Shown here piece after piece: positions 9,520-21,199 of a DNA stretch of 64,000 nt. Within the stretch, counting starts at the first letter, position 1. Each line of letters starts with the position of its first letter. This stretch comes from Amycolatopsis rifamycinica (GTDB taxonomy: Bacteria; Actinomycetota; Actinomycetes; Mycobacteriales; Pseudonocardiaceae): the NCBI RefSeq assembly GCF_000695625.1, contig NZ_JMQI01000035.1, positions 1-64,000 on the forward strand, read 5' to 3'. Under the pieces are notes generated by a model. That model was not told the origin of the DNA. It searched no databases and saw nothing but the letters and a program-made list of their open reading frames with translations. The translations under genes and the position numbers were made by a program.

Positions 9520-10391
9520 GCCGCGGCGAGCGCGCTGTCCACGGTGCGGTGGCGGAACTCGTACCCGGACCGCTCCAGCACCGCCGGGACGGCCCGCTGC
9601 CCGAACAGCGCCATCTCCGCACCGGCCTGGCCGAGCACGGCCTTGAGCGCGATCCCGGGCACCCACCACGGCGCGGGCCGGTGCAGCGCACGGCCGACGG
9701 CGCGGGTGAACTCGGCGTTCGTCACCGGCGCCGGCCCGGTCAGGTTCACCGGCCCGGACACGTCGTCGTGCGTGAGGACGTGGACGATCGCGCCGACTTC
9801 GTCCTCCAGCGCGATCCACGGCATGTACTGGCGGCCGTCGCCGAGCCGCCCGCCCAGGCACAGGGCGAACAGCGGGCGCAGCGTGCCGTACAGCCCGCCC
9901 TTCGCCGACAGGACCAGCCCCGTCCGGATCCGCACGACCCGCGCGTCCCCGGCACCCGCCGTCGCCGCTTCCCACGCTTCGCAGAGCTCGGCGAGGAAAC
10001 CCCGGCCGCGCGGCGCGGTCTCGTCCACAGTGGACTCGCGCGTGTGGCCGTAGTACCCGACGGCGGACGCGTTGACCAGCACGCCGACGCCGTGTTCGGC
10101 GACGGCTTCGGCGAGTACCTCGGTCGGTTCGACCCGGCTGTCGGTGAGCTGCTGCTTGCGCATCGCGCTCCACCGCCCGGGGAACAGCGGCTGCCCACCG
10201 AGGTTCACGACGGCGTCGACACCCTCGAAGGCGCCGCTCGCGATGGTGCCCGACGGCGGGTCCCAGCGGAATTCGCCGCCTTCGCGCGCCTCACGCCGCA
10301 CCAGGCGGCGGACCTCGTGGCCTCCGCGCCGCAGGCGGTCGCCCAACGCCGACCCGATCAAGCCGCTCGCTCCGGCGATGAGTACTCGCAT
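9516..10391 (-). CDS. TIGR01777 family NAD-dependent epimerase/dehydratase
   Basis: Extended short-chain dehydrogenase of 291 residues, orthologous in context to M. tuberculosis Rv2216. It has a Rossmann GASGLIGSAL at the very N-terminus, NLGGQPLFPGRW and SAVGYYGHTRES (the YYG family signature), and a C-terminal DUF1731-like segment (WWVPGIALKAVLGQAGAEM). The enzymatic role of the family is not established. The ATG at 10391 is chosen because it starts the Rossmann strand directly. An ATG at 10409 would add six residues. It lies between the E2 gene and lipB in the lipoate block. Confidence 0.9.
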   Translation of the reverse strand: MRVLIAGASGLIGSALGDRLRRGGHEVRRLVRREAREGGEFRWDPPSGTIASGAFEGVDAVVNLGGQPLFPGRWSAMRKQQLTDSRVEPTEVLAEAVAEHGVGVLVNASAVGYYGHTRESTVDETAPRGRGFLAELCEAWEAATAGAGDARVVRIRTGLVLSAKGGLYGTLRPLFALCLGGRLGDGRQYMPWIALEDEVGAIVHVLTHDDVSGPVNLTGPAPVTNAEFTRAVGRALHRPAPWWVPGIALKAVLGQAGAEMALFGQRAVPAVLERSGYEFRHRTVDSALAAA

Positions 10392-10440
10392 GCTTCGATC
10401 GTTGCGCATCCGCTGCGGGTCCGCACGTCCGGCCCGGATG

Positions 10441-10481
10441 CGGCGAAGGCCGCCACGGGGATCCCGTGGCGGCCTTCGCCG
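10441..10481 (-). terminator. Terminator after the E2 gene
   Basis: Perfect 19-bp stem with a 3-nt loop (GAAGGCCGCCACGGG paired with CCCGTGGCGGCCTTC), 8 bases beyond the stop of the dihydrolipoamide acyltransferase gene. It should separate that gene from the epimerase-PAP2-lipB unit. Confidence 0.85.
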
Positions 10482-10489
10482 GAGGTGAC

Positions 10490-12295
<1,806 letters not shown>

Positions 12296-12350
12296 CGTTC
12301 GCTGACTCCTCTTCCAAGTTCTGCGTGGTCTGGGTTCTGCTGGTGGGACG

Positions 12351-13724
12351 TCAGCTGTGCACGTGCAGCGGCTTCCCCGCGAGGGCGAGGAACGCTTCAC
12401 CGAGGGCCTCGGTCTGGGTGGGGTGCGCGTGGATCAGCGGGGCGACGTCCTCGGGGAACGCCTCCCAGCTGTAGATCAGCTGCGCTTCGCCGATCAGCTC
12501 GCCGACGCGGTCGCCGACCATGTGGACACCGACGACCGGGCCGTCCGGGGCCTTGACCAGCTTGACCCCGCCGGAGGTCTTGAGGATCTGGCTCTTGCCG
12601 TTGCCGCCCAGGTCGTAGGTGAACGTCGTGACGTCCGAGCCGTACTTGTCCTTGGCCTGCGACTCGGTCAGCCCGACCGACGCGACCTCCGGGTGCGAGT
12701 AGGTGACCCGCGGGATGCCGCTCTCGTCGATCACGCGCGGGCTGAGCCCGGCGATCTCCTCGGCGACGAAGATGCCCTGCTGGAAGCCGCGGTGCGCGAG
12801 CTGCAGGCCGGGGACGATGTCGCCGACGGCGTAGACGTTCGGCAGGTTGGTGCGCAGCCGCTCGTCGGTGAGGACGAAGCCGCGCTCGATCTTGACGCCG
12901 GCCTCCTCGTAGCCGTGGCCGGCCGAGTTCGGCCCGCGGCCGACGGCGACCAGCAGCAGGTCGGCCTCGATGGTCTCGCCGGATTCCAGCGAGACGCTCA
13001 CGCCGTTGTCGTCCTGCTTCGCGCCGGTGAACTTCACGCCGGTCTTGAAGGCGATCTTGCGGCGGCGGAACGCGCGCTCGAGCTGCTTGGACGCGAACTC
13101 GTCCTCGTTCGGGACCAGCCGCGGCAGGGCTTCGACGATGGTGACGTCGACGCCGAAGGAGGCCCAGACGCTGGCGAACTCGACGCCGATGACGCCGCCG
13201 CCGAGGACCACGACCTTCTTGGGGACGTAGTCGAGGGTGAGGGCCTGCTCGCTGGCGATGATGCGGCCGCCGAGCTCCAGGCCGGGCAGCGTGCGCGAGT
13301 AGGAGCCGGTGGCGAGGATGACGTTCTTGCCGGTGTAGCGGGTGCCGTCCACCTCGACGGTCGTGCCGCCGACGAACGTGCCCGCGCCCTCGACGAGGTT
13401 CACCTTGTGCGCCTTGGCCAGGCCCTGCAGGCCCTTGTACAGGCGGGCGATGATCCCGTCCTTGTACTTGTTGACCCCGGCGATGTCGATGCCCTCGAAG
13501 ACGGCCTTGACGCCGACCGCCTCGGCGTCACGGGTCTCGTCGGCGACCTCGGCGGCGTGCAGCAGGGCCTTGGTCGGGATGCAGCCCCGGTGGAGGCACG
13601 TCCCGCCCAGCTTGTCCTTCTCGATCAGCGTGACGGAAAGGCCCAGCTCGGCCGCGCGGAACGCCGCGGCGTAGCCGCCCGATCCGCCTCCCAGGATCAC
13701 GAGGTCGGCGGAGGTGTCGGTCAC
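12351..13724 (-). CDS. lpdA: Dihydrolipoyl dehydrogenase (E3)
   Basis: FAD disulfide reductase of 457 residues that reoxidises the lipoyl arm of E2. FAD motif [10 protein letters not shown] is at residues 12-21, redox cysteines C43 and C48 in [13 protein letters not shown], the NAD motif [15 protein letters not shown], and the C-terminal His-Glu pair in [12 protein letters not shown] (H434, E439). The GTG at 13724 has GAGGAG 8 nt upstream and is preferred over longer forms. It is first in the lpdA-dlaT unit. Confidence 0.97.
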   Translation of the reverse strand: MTDTSADLVILGGGSGGYAAAFRAAELGLSVTLIEKDKLGGTCLHRGCIPTKALLHAAEVADETRDAEAVGVKAVFEGIDIAGVNKYKDGIIARLYKGLQGLAKAHKVNLVEGAGTFVGGTTVEVDGTRYTGKNVILATGSYSRTLPGLELGGRIIASEQALTLDYVPKKVVVLGGGVIGVEFASVWASFGVDVTIVEALPRLVPNEDEFASKQLERAFRRRKIAFKTGVKFTGAKQDDNGVSVSLESGETIEADLLLVAVGRGPNSAGHGYEEAGVKIERGFVLTDERLRTNLPNVYAVGDIVPGLQLAHRGFQQGIFVAEEIAGLSPRVIDESGIPRVTYSHPEVASVGLTESQAKDKYGSDVTTFTYDLGGNGKSQILKTSGGVKLVKAPDGPVVGVHMVGDRVGELIGEAQLIYSWEAFPEDVAPLIHAHPTQTEALGEAFLALAGKPLHVHS

Positions 13725-13915
13725 TTCATTAACTCCTCGGCAAGCAGTGGGGTGATGCTCTGTCGACGCGCGCGCCCGGTATAACCGCGCGCGCGACATC
13801 CGCCATCTTGTCACTACGCCGGACGGGGCTGCGACCTAGCCGGGTGTGCGACGCCGACCACACGCGGACATCGGGATAATGAGTGGGGTAGGTCTCGGGA
13901 GGAGAGGTGGTCGAG

Positions 13916-14251
13916 GTGGGGCTCTTCGACTCGCTGCGCAGGCGGGCCAAGGGGGGACAGCGGGCCGGCACGCTGCGGAAAGCCAGTTCCGAGGACACCC
14001 ATCACCTCGACGAGTGGGCGGCCACGCGGCGGGGTGTCGAGGCTTTCGTCGAGCCGAAGACCAACGTCACGGACACCACTGTGGTGTTGATCGCCCACGA
14101 CGGCGAATGGACCCGGCGCCGCATCGGCAGCCTGGAGGCCGCGCAGCAGTTCGGCCACCGCCGGTCGATCCCGGTGTACGAGGTCGCCCGCGTCGGCTAC
14201 CCGAAGCGGATGCGCGAGTACACCGAGCGGAAGAAGCGCGGGCAGGTCTAG
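13916..14251 (+). CDS. Conserved hypothetical protein
   Basis: Small basic soluble protein of about 111 residues that I recognise only as a conserved actinobacterial neighbour of the lpdA-dlaT genes. It starts MGLFDSLRRRAKGG and ends in a charged RMREYTERKKRGQV, with a central beta-rich section (TTVVLIAHDGEWTRRRIGS). The GTG at 13916 is chosen because GGGAGGAG lies about 11 nt before it. An in-frame GTG at 13907 would leave only two bases after that site. It is divergent from lpdA. Function unknown. Confidence 0.75.
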   Translation: MGLFDSLRRRAKGGQRAGTLRKASSEDTHHLDEWAATRRGVEAFVEPKTNVTDTTVVLIAHDGEWTRRRIGSLEAAQQFGHRRSIPVYEVARVGYPKRMREYTERKKRGQV

Positions 14252-14253
14252 GC

Positions 14254-14705
14254 CTAGAGCTCGATCCGGCCCACCACCTCGCCGTGGTGGGCCTGGCCGG
14301 TGGGGCGGAAGCCCAGCTTGAGGTAGAAGTCCTCCGGGCCGTCGTCGGCCGGGAGCCACAGCACCGTCGCGGCCTTTCGCCCCGCCGCCGGGCCTCGTCG
14401 AGGACGGTCTCGACGGCGAACCGGCCGTAGCCGAGGCCCTGGACGCAGGCGCCGACGTTGAGCCGCCAGATCCCGCAGCGGAAGAAGTCGAGAACGGCGT
14501 CCGGGTCGAAGCGGCCCATGACGAAGGCGACGGGCTCGCCGTCGCCCATGATCAAGCGCGGCCAGGCGATCTCCGGCTGGGCGTAGGCCTCGGCGAGCGA
14601 GACGGCGACGGGAGCGACGAACTTCTTCTGGTGCGGCTGGACGGCCAGCTGGCACGCGGCGGCGACGTTCTCGGGGGTGATCTTCTCCACGGTGAGGGTG
14701 GTCAC
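14254..14705 (-). pseudogene. GNAT family N-acetyltransferase with a -1 frameshift
   Basis: The gene reads as a GNAT acetyltransferase only if two frames are joined. The 5' part, from GTG 14705, gives TLTVEKITPENVAAACQL ... GLGYGRFAVETVLDEARRRGE. The 3' part, one frame over, gives KAATVLWLPADDGPEDFYLK and LGFRPTGQAHHGEVV, then a stop at 14254. The switch lies near 14375-14378, in a short run of A on the coding strand (CGAAAGG), and looks like loss of one base. The acetyl-CoA loop and the C-terminal GNAT strand are in different frames, so the gene is either recently broken or carries a sequence error. It starts 10 bases after the SUKH gene stop. Confidence 0.8.
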
Positions 14706-14715
14706 CCGGTCCAAG

Positions 14716-15696
14716 CTAGCCTGCCTGGGCCAGCAGCGCGGCGTGCCGGACCAGCGCCGCCCGGAAGGACGCATGGACCGTCGTGCCCAGGACCGGGTCG
14801 ACCTCGACCACGTGTCCCGCCGAAAGCAGCAGCACCGCCGGCTCCGACAGGACCACCACGCCGCCCTTGGCGCGCAGGTCCGCCGTGCCGAGCAGGCGCG
14901 GGAAGACGACGTCCGCGGGCAGGCCGTCGCAGGTGCGCAGGAACTCGCGGTGGTCGGCTGGCAGCTCGACGCCCAGCCGCAGCTCCGCCGAGCGGATCGC
15001 CGGCTCCGACGCCGGCGGCGGGAGCGAGCCCGCCGTGCCGGTCGCGGTGTCGTGACCGCGCAGGCGCACGATCTCCGCGATCAGCTCCGGCCAGGTCCCC
15101 AGCTCCGGCGGGTACCGCTCGTGCAGCGCCGCGATCAGCGCGCCCGCGCACGCCGGCGCCCAGTCGCGCAGGCCGAGCGGGTCCGCGCCCGCCACCAGCG
15201 CCGGGGCCAGCGCGCGGGTGGCCGCCGGGGTGGCGACGTCCGGGCGCGGCCCGGCCAGCGTGGCCCAGAGTCCGAGGTCGCCGTCGGCCAGCGCGGTCCG
15301 GACGCGATCGGGGCGGGCCGGCGCCACGTGCTTGACCACCTCGGCGACCGGCCCCGGCGGGAGCACGCCGTCGAGGTCGGAGACCGGCCGCCGCAACGAC
15401 GCCGTGTGGGCGCGCTCCTCCGCGTCGAGGTCGAGCGGGGGCAGGCCCTCGGCCCAGCCCGGCCGCCCGCCGCGCGCCTCGAACAGCATCGCCCACGCCC
15501 TGGCCCGCACCGGGTCGGCGGCCAGCGCGGTCACCGGCCGTTCGGTCCGGGCCAGCCACTGCGTGACCAGCCGGTCGGCTTCGTCGAGTGCACCGGAGAC
15601 CGCGAGCAGCAAGGCCGCGTACCCCACCTGGTCGTCGACGCGCGCCTCCGGTGCCGTCAGGACGTCGCGGACCGCCGCTTCGAGGTAGTCCTGCAC
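14716..15696 (-). CDS. SMI1/KNR4 (SUKH) domain protein
   Basis: Protein of 326 residues. The N-terminal 200 residues are helical and unassigned. The C-terminal part carries a SUKH-type signature (AELRLGVELPADHREFLRTC, then DGLPADVVFPRL near residues 235-270). SUKH proteins are often immunity or binding modules, but no toxin gene is visible nearby, so no immunity role is claimed. TAGGGT lies 7 nt before the GTG start and is formed by the stop codon of the preceding TRAP receptor gene, suggesting an internal leaderless promoter. Confidence 0.75.
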   Translation of the reverse strand: MQDYLEAAVRDVLTAPEARVDDQVGYAALLLAVSGALDEADRLVTQWLARTERPVTALAADPVRARAWAMLFEARGGRPGWAEGLPPLDLDAEERAHTASLRRPVSDLDGVLPPGPVAEVVKHVAPARPDRVRTALADGDLGLWATLAGPRPDVATPAATRALAPALVAGADPLGLRDWAPACAGALIAALHERYPPELGTWPELIAEIVRLRGHDTATGTAGSLPPPASEPAIRSAELRLGVELPADHREFLRTCDGLPADVVFPRLLGTADLRAKGGVVVLSEPAVLLLSAGHVVEVDPVLGTTVHASFRAALVRHAALLAQAG

Positions 15697-15706
15697 CTCA
15701 CCGACC

Positions 15707-16681
15707 CTAGCCCAGGGCTTGCCTGGCGCCCGGGTGCAGCGGCACCGGGTCGGTCTGCGTCGCCAGCTGCCGCGAGATCTCCTTCGCCGCCGGATGCACC
15801 TTCGCCAGCTCCGCCTGCTTGTCGAAGATCAGCTTCGTGATCGCGCACGCGTTGCCCGCCGGGAAGTCTTCGCGCACCAGCAGCAGGTTGGGCACCACGA
15901 CCGTCGGCACGTCCGCGGGCTGCCCGTAGGCCGCGGCCGGGATCACGGCCTGGTCGTAGACCGGGTTGACCTGCTTCAGCTTCGGCAGCAACGGCGTGAT
16001 GTCGAGGAACTTCACCTGGCCCTTCATGGCCGTGGTGATGTCGGTGATCTGCGCGGTCGGCAGCCCGCCGGACCAGACGAGCCCGTCCAGGGTGCCCGCC
16101 TTCATGCCGTCCGCCGTCTTGGCCAGGTCGAGCCGCTGCGCCTGGACGTCGGTGTCGGGCTTGAGGCCCGCCGCCTGCAGGAGGCGGTTCGCGATGACCT
16201 CGGTGCCGGACTTCGGCGAGCCCGTCGAGATCCGCTTGCCCTTCATGTCCGCGACGCTGTCGATCCCGGCGTCCGTGCGCACCAGCACCTGCGTCGAGTT
16301 CGGGTAGATCCGGGACAGGGCCTGGATCTTCTGCGGCTTGCCGTCGAACGAGCCCTTGCCGTCGACCGCGTCCGCCGCGGTGTCGGCCAGCGAGAACGCG
16401 ACGTCGTAGTTGCCCGCCACGAGCTGCTGGATGTTCTGCACCGACGCCCCGGTTTCCGAGGCCGTCGCCCGCAGCTTCGTGCTGTTGCTGATCAGCTGGG
16501 CCAGCCCGCCGCCCAGCACGTAGTACACGCCGCCGCTGTTGCCGGTGGCGATGGTGATGCGGCCTTCGCCCGCTTCGCAGGACTGCGTCCCGCCGGGGGC
16601 GGCCTGGTCGGTCTGCTGCTTGCCGCCGCAGCCGGTGACGGCCAGAGCGAGCACCGCGAAGGCGGCGACTGCGCGTTTCAT
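15707..16681 (-). CDS. TAXI family TRAP transporter solute-binding lipoprotein
   Basis: Extracytoplasmic receptor of 324 residues for a tripartite ATP-independent uptake system. The lipobox is LAVTGC (acylated Cys18), after which the TAXI-type fold begins (ITIATGNSGGVYYVLGGGLA). Later segments such as GKRISTGSPKSGTEVIANRL and LDGLVWSGGLPTAQI are typical of the family. The substrate is probably a carboxylate, commonly glutamate or another dicarboxylate in this family, but it cannot be fixed from the sequence. Its ATG overlaps the permease stop by four bases. Confidence 0.92.
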   Translation of the reverse strand: MKRAVAAFAVLALAVTGCGGKQQTDQAAPGGTQSCEAGEGRITIATGNSGGVYYVLGGGLAQLISNSTKLRATASETGASVQNIQQLVAGNYDVAFSLADTAADAVDGKGSFDGKPQKIQALSRIYPNSTQVLVRTDAGIDSVADMKGKRISTGSPKSGTEVIANRLLQAAGLKPDTDVQAQRLDLAKTADGMKAGTLDGLVWSGGLPTAQITDITTAMKGQVKFLDITPLLPKLKQVNPVYDQAVIPAAAYGQPADVPTVVVPNLLLVREDFPAGNACAITKLIFDKQAELAKVHPAAKEISRQLATQTDPVPLHPGARQALG

Positions 16682-18642
16682 GCTGTCCTCCTCTTGATCA
16701 CGGCGTGGGTGAGCAGCGCGGCGGCACCGCAGGCGGCGCCGATCGCGATCGGGACCGGCTCGAGGTAGAGCAGGCACAGGGCGGCGGGGACGAACAGCAG
16801 CCGCACCGGCGTGCTGACCGGTCCGAAGAGCCAGCCGCCGGTGACCACGGCCAGCGCGGCGACGGCGAGCGCGGACACCGCCGTCACCCACAGCACGGTG
16901 AGCACGTCGGACTCCAGCAGCAGCGCGGCGCCGTTGTCGGTCAGCACGAAGGCGATCGGCACCAGGAACGCCGGGAGCGTGTACTTCCAGCACTGCCACA
17001 TGGTGCCGAGCACCGAGCCGCCGGTGATGGCCGCCGACGCGACCGCGGCGAGCGCCGTCGGCGGGGTGACCTCGGACAGCACGGCGTAGTAGAAGATGAA
17101 CATCGCCCGCTCGGCGTCGGCGACGCCGAGCGTCTCCAGCGCGGGACCGATCACGACCCAGGCGATGATGAAACTCGCGGTGACCGGCACGGCCAGGCCC
17201 AGCACGCCGACCGCGATCGCCGAGAGCAGCACGGTCAGGACGAGGATCAGCGTGCCGTTGTCGGTGAGCGCGCCGGCCAGTTCCACCAGCGCGTCGGCGA
17301 GTTCGAGGCCCAGCCCGGTCTTGGTGATGGTCGAGGTGATCACCCCGGCCGCCGCGCACACCGCGATCACCGGCAGCGCGCCGCGCACGCCCGCCGACAG
17401 CGCGTCGACCATGTCCTTCGCCCAGCCCTTGAGGTCGTGGCGCCGGGCGATCAGCGCGAAGAGCGCGGCCACGCCGGTGGCGTAGACGACCGCGGCGAAC
17501 GGGGGGATGTCCAGGGCGAGGAACACGACGATGATCGCCAGCGACAGGAAGTGATAACCTCCGCGCCGCAACAACTTCCCCGGATCGTCGTGCGGCACGT
17601 CGACGGCTTCGGCCCGGAAGCGCCGGGCGTCGGCCTCCATCGCGAAGACGATGCCGAGGTAGTACAGCAGCGTCGGGACGGTCGCCCAGATCAGCACCTT
17701 CAGGTACGACGTCTGCAGGTACTCGGCGATGATGAACGCCGCGGCACCCAGCGTCGGCGGCGAGAGGATCGCCCCGATGCCGGACGCGGCGAGCAGTCCG
17801 CCTGCGTTTTCCTTCGGGTAGCGGGCTTTCCGCAGGATCGGCCAGGTGATCGAGCCGAGGCTGACCGCGGTCGCGGTGCCCGAACCCGACACCGTGCCGA
17901 GCAGGAAGCCCGAGAGCACGGTGGTGCGGCCGGGTGCGGTCCGCGACTTCCGGAACGCGGCGAAGGAGATGTCCACGAAGAACTGGCCGGCGCCCGAGGC
18001 GTTGAGCACCGCGCCGTAGAGGGTGAACAGCACGATGTAGCTCGCCGCGACGTCCAGCGGAGTGCCGTAGAACCCGCTGGCGTCGTTGAAGAGTGCGTTG
18101 ACGATCTGGCTGAAGTCGATGCCCGCGTGGGCGATGCCCCAGTTCTGCGGGAGGAAACCCCCGTAGTAGGCGTAGGCCAGGAAGAGCAGGCAGACGATCG
18201 GCAGCACCAGCCCGGTGGTGCGGCGGGTGGCTTCGAGGACCAGCACCAGCAGCAGCGCGCCGGCCACGATGTCGAGCGGCGACAGGATGCCCTGGCGGTT
18301 CAGGAACTCGTCGTAGCCGACGAGCACCGGGTAGAGGCCGGCGGCGAGGGCGGCCACCGCCAGCGCCCAGTCGGTCCAGCCCGGATCGTCGCGGCCGCGC
18401 AGCCGCGGGCGGTAGCAGAGGAACACCAGCGGCAGCGTCACGCCGAGGAACAGCACGAGGAAGAACTGGTTGCCCTTGGCGAAGGGGAAGAACACCTGCT
18501 TGAGCACCAGGATCGCGACCGCGAGGGCGACGAAGTAGACGACGCGGTCGGGAACGCGGGACAGGGTGCGCGCCGGGCGTTCCTCGTCGTGCTCGGCGGC
18601 GATCTCGGCGGGGGAGTCGCGTTCCACCGGCTCGGTCGTCAC
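16678..18642 (-). CDS. TRAP transporter permease, fused 4TM/12TM type
   Basis: Membrane permease of 654 residues that joins the small and large TRAP subunits in one chain. After a cytoplasmic acidic N-terminus there are about 16-18 hydrophobic segments, with the large-subunit signature ATAVSLGSITWPILRKARYP and GIGAILSPPTLGAAAFIIAE. It works with the TAXI receptor encoded next and uses an ion gradient. A TACCGT -10 hexamer lies 6 nt before the GTG start, so the two-gene message is probably leaderless. Confidence 0.93.
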   Translation of the reverse strand: MTTEPVERDSPAEIAAEHDEERPARTLSRVPDRVVYFVALAVAILVLKQVFFPFAKGNQFFLVLFLGVTLPLVFLCYRPRLRGRDDPGWTDWALAVAALAAGLYPVLVGYDEFLNRQGILSPLDIVAGALLLVLVLEATRRTTGLVLPIVCLLFLAYAYYGGFLPQNWGIAHAGIDFSQIVNALFNDASGFYGTPLDVAASYIVLFTLYGAVLNASGAGQFFVDISFAAFRKSRTAPGRTTVLSGFLLGTVSGSGTATAVSLGSITWPILRKARYPKENAGGLLAASGIGAILSPPTLGAAAFIIAEYLQTSYLKVLIWATVPTLLYYLGIVFAMEADARRFRAEAVDVPHDDPGKLLRRGGYHFLSLAIIVVFLALDIPPFAAVVYATGVAALFALIARRHDLKGWAKDMVDALSAGVRGALPVIAVCAAAGVITSTITKTGLGLELADALVELAGALTDNGTLILVLTVLLSAIAVGVLGLAVPVTASFIIAWVVIGPALETLGVADAERAMFIFYYAVLSEVTPPTALAAVASAAITGGSVLGTMWQCWKYTLPAFLVPIAFVLTDNGAALLLESDVLTVLWVTAVSALAVAALAVVTGGWLFGPVSTPVRLLFVPAALCLLYLEPVPIAIGAACGAAALLTHAVIKRRTA

Positions 18643-18648
18643 CCGGCA

Positions 18649-18654
18649 ACGGTA
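18649..18654 (-). promoter_or_regulatory. -10 hexamer of the TRAP operon
   Basis: TACCGT on the minus strand lies 6 nt upstream of the permease GTG start. No ribosome-binding site intervenes, so initiation of transcription at or next to the start codon is likely. Confidence 0.45.
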
Positions 18655-18699
18655 CGGTGTCGCGGATCACATCGAAAGGGATCTTCCGGCGGAAAACGC

Positions 18700-18733
18700 C
18701 GGAGGGGCCCCCGCCGTGGCGGGAGCCCCTCCG
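18700..18733 (-). terminator. Terminator of pepA
   Basis: GC-rich hairpin with arms CGGAGGGGC and GCCCCTCCG plus inner CCGCC/GGCGG pairing, 11 bases past the pepA stop codon and just before the TRAP promoter. Confidence 0.7.
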
Positions 18734-18744
18734 GGGGAACGCGG

Positions 18745-20244
18745 TCAGCCGTTGGCGGCGATGTCCGCCAGCACCGCGGCGATCGAGCGGACCGGGACGC
18801 CGGTGCCGCCCTTGCCGGTGTAGCCCCACGGCGAACCCGTGTTGAACGACGGGCCCGCGATGTCGATGTGGACCCAGTCGAGGCCGTCGGCGACGAACTC
18901 GCGCAGGAAGATCCCGGCGGCGAGCATGCCGCCCCAGCGGTGGCCGGTCACGTTGGCCAGGTCGGCCAGCCGCGAGTCGAGGTCGGCGCGCAGTTCCTCC
19001 GGCAGCGGCATGGCCCAGCCGTTCTCGCCGGTCGCCTGCATGATCGCGGCAACGCGGTCGCGGAAGTCCTCCGAGCCCATCACGCCGGCGGTGCGGTTGC
19101 CGAGCGCGACGACCTGGGCGCCGGTCAGCGTCGAGGTCTCGATGAGGTAGTCCGGGTTCTCCTCGGCCGCGCGCACCATGGCGTCGACCAGGACCAGCCG
19201 GCCCTCGGCGTCGGTGTTGAGGACCTCGACGGTCTTGCCGCCGTACATGGTCAGCACGTCACCCGGGCGGTAGGACGTCCCGGACGGGAGGTTCTCCGCC
19301 AGCGGGATGTGCGCGACGACCTCGAGCGGGTACTTCAGCTTCGCGGCCAGGACGACCGACGCGAGCACGCCGGCCGCGCCGGACATGTCCGAGGTCATCT
19401 GGTCCATGTTCGCGGCGGGCTTGAGCGAGATGCCGCCCGAGTCGAACGTGATGCCCTTGCCCACCAGGGCGACCTTCTTGGCGGCCTTGGCCGGCTTGTA
19501 CCCGACGCGCACCAGCCGCGGCGGGCGGGACGAGCCGCCGCCGACGCCGAGGATGCCGCCGAAGCCCTTGCGCTTGAGGGCCTTCTCGTCGAGGACCTCG
19601 AACTCGAGGCCGTTGTCCTCGGCCAGCTTCTTCGCGCGGTCGGCGAAGGAGGCCGGGTAGAGGTCGTTCGGCGGGGTGTTGATCAGGTCGCGGGCGACGA
19701 TGACGGCCTCGGCGATGGCGCCGGCCGCCTTCAGCGTCGCCTTGTGCTCGCGGGCGGTGCCGCCGGCCGGGCTCGCGAAGTCGGCCTTCGCCAGCGGGGC
19801 GTCGCCCTTCTCCGAGCGGTAGGCGGTGAAGACGTAGGAGCCGAGGATCGTGCCCTCGACGGCGGCCTGCAGGTCGAGCTCGGACAGCGTGACGAAGGCG
19901 CGGTCCGTGCCGGCCAGCGCGCGGCCGGCGGCGCCCGCGGCGCGGCGGACCTGCTCCGGGGTGACGTCGACGGCCGCCTTGCCCAGGCCGACGGCGAGCA
20001 CGACGCCGGCGGGGAGCTTGCCCAGCGTCGGGACCTTGACGACCTCTTCGGCCTTGCCGCTCGCGCCGAGCGTGGCCAGCAGGCCGGCGAGCCGGCCGTC
20101 GAAGGCGGCGTCCACGGCGGCGGCGCCGGCGGCGAGCACGGGACCGTCCGCACCCTGCAGAGTGCCGATGACGACGACGTCGGCGCGCGTTTTGGCCAGT
20201 GCCTCCCCGGTGTTGTCGGACAGGGCGAGCTTAGGCACGGTCAC
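18745..20244 (-). CDS. pepA: Leucyl aminopeptidase (M17)
   Basis: Cytosolic two-metal aminopeptidase of 499 residues that removes N-terminal residues from peptides. The catalytic region contains [17 protein letters not shown] with the metal-binding Asp and Lys, and the signature [14 protein letters not shown]. The GTG at 20244 is chosen because GAGGAG lies 6 nt upstream. A second in-frame GTG two codons later is less well placed. It corresponds in context to M. tuberculosis pepB (Rv2213). Confidence 0.95.
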   Translation of the reverse strand: MTVPKLALSDNTGEALAKTRADVVVIGTLQGADGPVLAAGAAAVDAAFDGRLAGLLATLGASGKAEEVVKVPTLGKLPAGVVLAVGLGKAAVDVTPEQVRRAAGAAGRALAGTDRAFVTLSELDLQAAVEGTILGSYVFTAYRSEKGDAPLAKADFASPAGGTAREHKATLKAAGAIAEAVIVARDLINTPPNDLYPASFADRAKKLAEDNGLEFEVLDEKALKRKGFGGILGVGGGSSRPPRLVRVGYKPAKAAKKVALVGKGITFDSGGISLKPAANMDQMTSDMSGAAGVLASVVLAAKLKYPLEVVAHIPLAENLPSGTSYRPGDVLTMYGGKTVEVLNTDAEGRLVLVDAMVRAAEENPDYLIETSTLTGAQVVALGNRTAGVMGSEDFRDRVAAIMQATGENGWAMPLPEELRADLDSRLADLANVTGHRWGGMLAAGIFLREFVADGLDWVHIDIAGPSFNTGSPWGYTGKGGTGVPVRSIAAVLADIAANG

Positions 20245-20353
20245 TTCTGGCTCCTCGCGCGTTCTCGGGGCACCGGGCACCGGCCCGGTCGGGATCGTGA
20301 GCCATGCTAATGACGACCCGGACCACGGGTGAACACCGGGAGAGGGAGGCCGC

Positions 20354-21199
20354 GTGCGGCTGGGCGGTGGGCTGCTGGTCGTGCTGGCGGCCGGGGCGGC
20401 GGGCGCGGGCTGGTGGCTGCTCGCCGGGCTGGTGCTCGCGGCGATCGCGGCCGGCGTGACGGCACGGGTGCCGGAACCGGGGGACTCCCTGGTCGAGCGG
20501 GTCGTGGCAGCGGTCGCGCGGCTGTCGGAGGTGACGGTCTACGCGATCGCGTTCGGCGCCTACGTCTTCCCGGAACACCGGGCGGCGGCGGCCGCGGCGT
20601 TCGTCGTGGTGGTGACCGGCGCGGGGTTCGCCGGGCTGAAGATCCCGGCGTTCGCCGTGCGTGTCGCCGGTGGCCTGCTGCTGGTCGCGGGGCTCGTGCT
20701 GGTCGCGGTGTGCCTGGCCGTGCCGCCGGTGGGAACGGCGGACGGCCTGCGGCCCCCGGACTTCGCGGGCGTGCTCTTCGTGGCCGTGCTGGCGCTGCCG
20801 TTCCTGCGCCCCGCGGGACGCGACAAGGCGGGGCCGCGCGTCCTGCTGCTCGGCGTGGTCGCCCTGCTGGCCGGCTTCGCCGCGCTCTACCAGCTCGGCG
20901 CGGTGCGGCTGGGACTTTCGCTCACTTCGCTGCGCGACCTGCTCTCCGCCGCCGACGCGGACGCGCTGCAACCGGTGCTCACGGTCGTCGCCGCGGTCGC
21001 CACCGTGGTGCCCGCGCTCGCCGCCGGGACCGAGGTCCGGGCGCGGGCCGGCGTGCCGGGGCTCGCCGGGCTCGCCGCCGCCGCGGCGGCCGCGTACCTG
21101 CTGCCGGCGCTGCCCGTGCTTCTGGTCGCGGGGCTGGCGACCGTGTTCGAGCTGCTACTGGGCGTACGCGCCCGCAGGTACAGTGGAACCCGTGAGTGA
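20354..21199 (+). CDS. Polytopic membrane protein of unknown function
   Basis: Very hydrophobic protein of 281 residues with about eight to nine membrane segments. Short polar loops include [13 protein letters not shown] and [15 protein letters not shown] recognise no family motif. A GGGAGG site precedes the GTG start. The downstream DUF402 gene begins inside its last codons (8-base overlap), so the two are translationally coupled. Confidence 0.8.
   Translation: MRLGGGLLVVLAAGAAGAGWWLLAGLVLAAIAAGVTARVPEPGDSLVERVVAAVARLSEVTVYAIAFGAYVFPEHRAAAAAAFVVVVTGAGFAGLKIPAFAVRVAGGLLLVAGLVLVAVCLAVPPVGTADGLRPPDFAGVLFVAVLALPFLRPAGRDKAGPRVLLLGVVALLAGFAALYQLGAVRLGLSLTSLRDLLSAADADALQPVLTVVAAVATVVPALAAGTEVRARAGVPGLAGLAAAAAAAYLLPALPVLLVAGLATVFELLLGVRARRYSGTRE

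Noticed and set aside
14370-14385. Programmed -1 ribosomal frameshift in the GNAT gene
   Set aside because: No X-XXY-YYZ slippery heptamer, no clear downstream pseudoknot and no family precedent. A mutation or sequence error is simpler.
14716-15696. Immunity protein of a polymorphic toxin system (SUKH domain)
   Set aside because: No toxin, secretion or repeat-containing gene is adjacent. The SUKH match alone does not support the role.
16705-20310. A 1200-codon open frame opposite the TRAP permease and pepA genes
   Set aside because: It is the shadow of two genes with unmistakable family motifs and is made of Arg/Gly/Ala/Asp-rich sequence without domains.
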